Assembly: GCA_021736615.1 (NCBI GenBank)
Contig: JAIPFN010000098.1
Location: 1-24,504 of the forward strand
Origin: Phycisphaerae bacterium
Lineage (GTDB): Bacteria > Planctomycetota > Phycisphaerae > Sedimentisphaerales > Anaerohalosphaeraceae
Direction: 5' to 3'
DNA length: 24,504 nucleotides
A model generated the notes under the pieces. That model was not told the DNA's origin, did not search any database, and saw only the letters and a program-made list of their open reading frames with translations. The translations under genes were made by a program, and so were the position numbers. Below are positions 23,749 through 24,504 of this stretch, piece after piece; positions within the stretch are counted from its first letter, which is position 1, and every line of letters begins with the position of its first letter.

Positions 23749-24504
23749 GCGTTCAACATGTAACGACGTCTAAAAAGCTGGTTTGGAACACAGTAACTAA
23801 TCTTGCAACTTTGATAAGCAATGTGGTTATCAGTTTTTGTCTTGTGCGTTTTTTCCTCGGTCATCTTGGCGAACAGCGTTATGGTATTTGGCTGCTTATC
23901 GGATCTATTTTTCGTTACAGGGGAATGCTGACTCTTGGATTGAATAGTGCAGTGGCGCGGTATATTCCAGTTAGTCTTGCGGTAAATGATGACGAAGGCG
24001 TTCAGAGGGTTATTAGTACAGCGTTTTTTTACTATATTTGTCTTGCGGTTATAATATTAATAGTAACAGTGGTAGCTTATTTTAATATTGAATCGTGGTT
24101 TGTTATAGAATCGGCGTTTTTGGCAGATGCTCGAAGACTGGTGCTAATAGTTGGTATTTGCGGTACTCTAGTGATGCCCCTGTTGCTTTTTAGCGCAGTA
24201 TTGGGTGGTATCCAACGATATGACATAATGAATTTAGGATCGCTTATACCTCTACTTATCCGGACGGTATTACTGGTTGTATTGTTGTTGCGTGGGTATG
24301 GGTTGGTGACGATGGGTTTTGTGTTTGGGATAAGTGAGATATCTACTTCATTATTACAGTTTTTCTTTGCTCGAAGGCTTTTGTCGCAATCTTTAATTTC
24401 TTTTAAGATGTTGGATTTCAGGCTTTTTCGTGAAATGCTTGCCTATGGCGTTAACACATTTTTGTATGCTATGGGAGCGATGATAATGTATAAGGCTAGT
24501 GATG
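23745..24504 (+). CDS. Wzx-type polysaccharide flippase (5' part; cut by window edge)
   Basis: 253 codons are visible from the ATG at 23745, which overlaps the wbpI stop as ATGA. The translation is strongly hydrophobic with six or so membrane segments. 'VRFFLGHLGEQRYGIWLLIGS' and 'LTLGLNSAVARYIP' match Wzx/MVF-type flippases of the polysaccharide-synthesis family. It would move the lipid-linked repeat unit across the inner membrane. The C-terminal half lies beyond the window. It is the only assembly protein seen here; a Wzy polymerase and glycosyltransferases are presumably further right. Confidence 0.88.
   Translation, partial: MSVQHVTTSKKLVWNTVTNLATLISNVVISFCLVRFFLGHLGEQRYGIWLLIGSIFRYRGMLTLGLNSAVARYIPVSLAVNDDEGVQRVISTAFFYYICLAVIILIVTVVAYFNIESWFVIESAFLADARRLVLIVGICGTLVMPLLLFSAVLGGIQRYDIMNLGSLIPLLIRTVLLVVLLLRGYGLVTMGFVFGISEISTSLLQFFFARRLLSQSLISFKMLDFRLFREMLAYGVNTFLYAMGAMIMYKASD

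Overview
The window reads like a chromosome segment of a Gram-negative-type, environmental bacterium, most likely a planctomycete (possibly Phycisphaerae-like). The clues are a secreted PQQ-propeller protein with the N-terminal 'NWPDFRGPGANG' signature, a membrane-anchored TPR-like protein with a 'HELKTNELADW' N-terminus, a DUF2723 membrane protein, a large S55-type protein, and intergenic regions with short palindromic repeats. The taxonomic call is an inference from recalled family features, not a search. I see no rRNA, tRNA, CRISPR array or intact transposase.

Layout. 1-1984 (minus strand): an operon of a membrane-anchored TPR-like protein followed by an RluA/RluD-type pseudouridine synthase that runs off the left edge. 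1985-2270: a divergent intergenic region with a good sigma70-like promoter for the rightward gene. From 2271 to the right edge every gene is on the plus strand. 2271-4082 is an S55-type (SpoIVB-like) exported protein. 4276-5538 is a cytosolic AlkP-superfamily hydrolase. 5539-6043 is a 505-base non-coding stretch with a promoter, a strong hairpin and a REP-like palindrome. 6044-7576 is a multi-pass DUF2723 protein.

7653-24504 is a surface polysaccharide / nucleotide-sugar locus. Its first half handles uronic acids: UDP-glucose 6-dehydrogenase, a PQQ-propeller protein, a glucuronokinase-like GHMP kinase, GalU, and UDP-glucuronate 4-epimerase. These could make UDP-GlcA both de novo (GalU + Ugd) and by salvage (kinase plus a uridylyltransferase), and convert it to UDP-GalA. 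Next come WbpA, a decayed DUF4160/DUF2442 gene pair, and a 1054-aa bifunctional fucokinase/fucose-1-P guanylyltransferase (Fkp type). After a REP-bearing gap come WbpB, WbpD, WbpE, a zinc-ribbon methyltransferase, WbpI and the start of a Wzx-type flippase. WbpA-B-E-D-I together would be the full route from UDP-GlcNAc to UDP-2,3-diacetamido-2,3-dideoxy-mannuronate.

Taken together, the locus predicts an acidic surface glycan with uronic acid, diacetamido-uronic acid and probably fucose, assembled by a flippase-dependent route. The most unusual points are: two salvage-type sugar kinases of the kinds best known from plants/Bacteroides inside one bacterial glycan locus; an S55 protein with Ser-before-His motif order; a DUF4160 gene with two nonsense codons overlapping an intact DUF2442 gene; and several unrelated short repeats and hairpins placed at gene boundaries.
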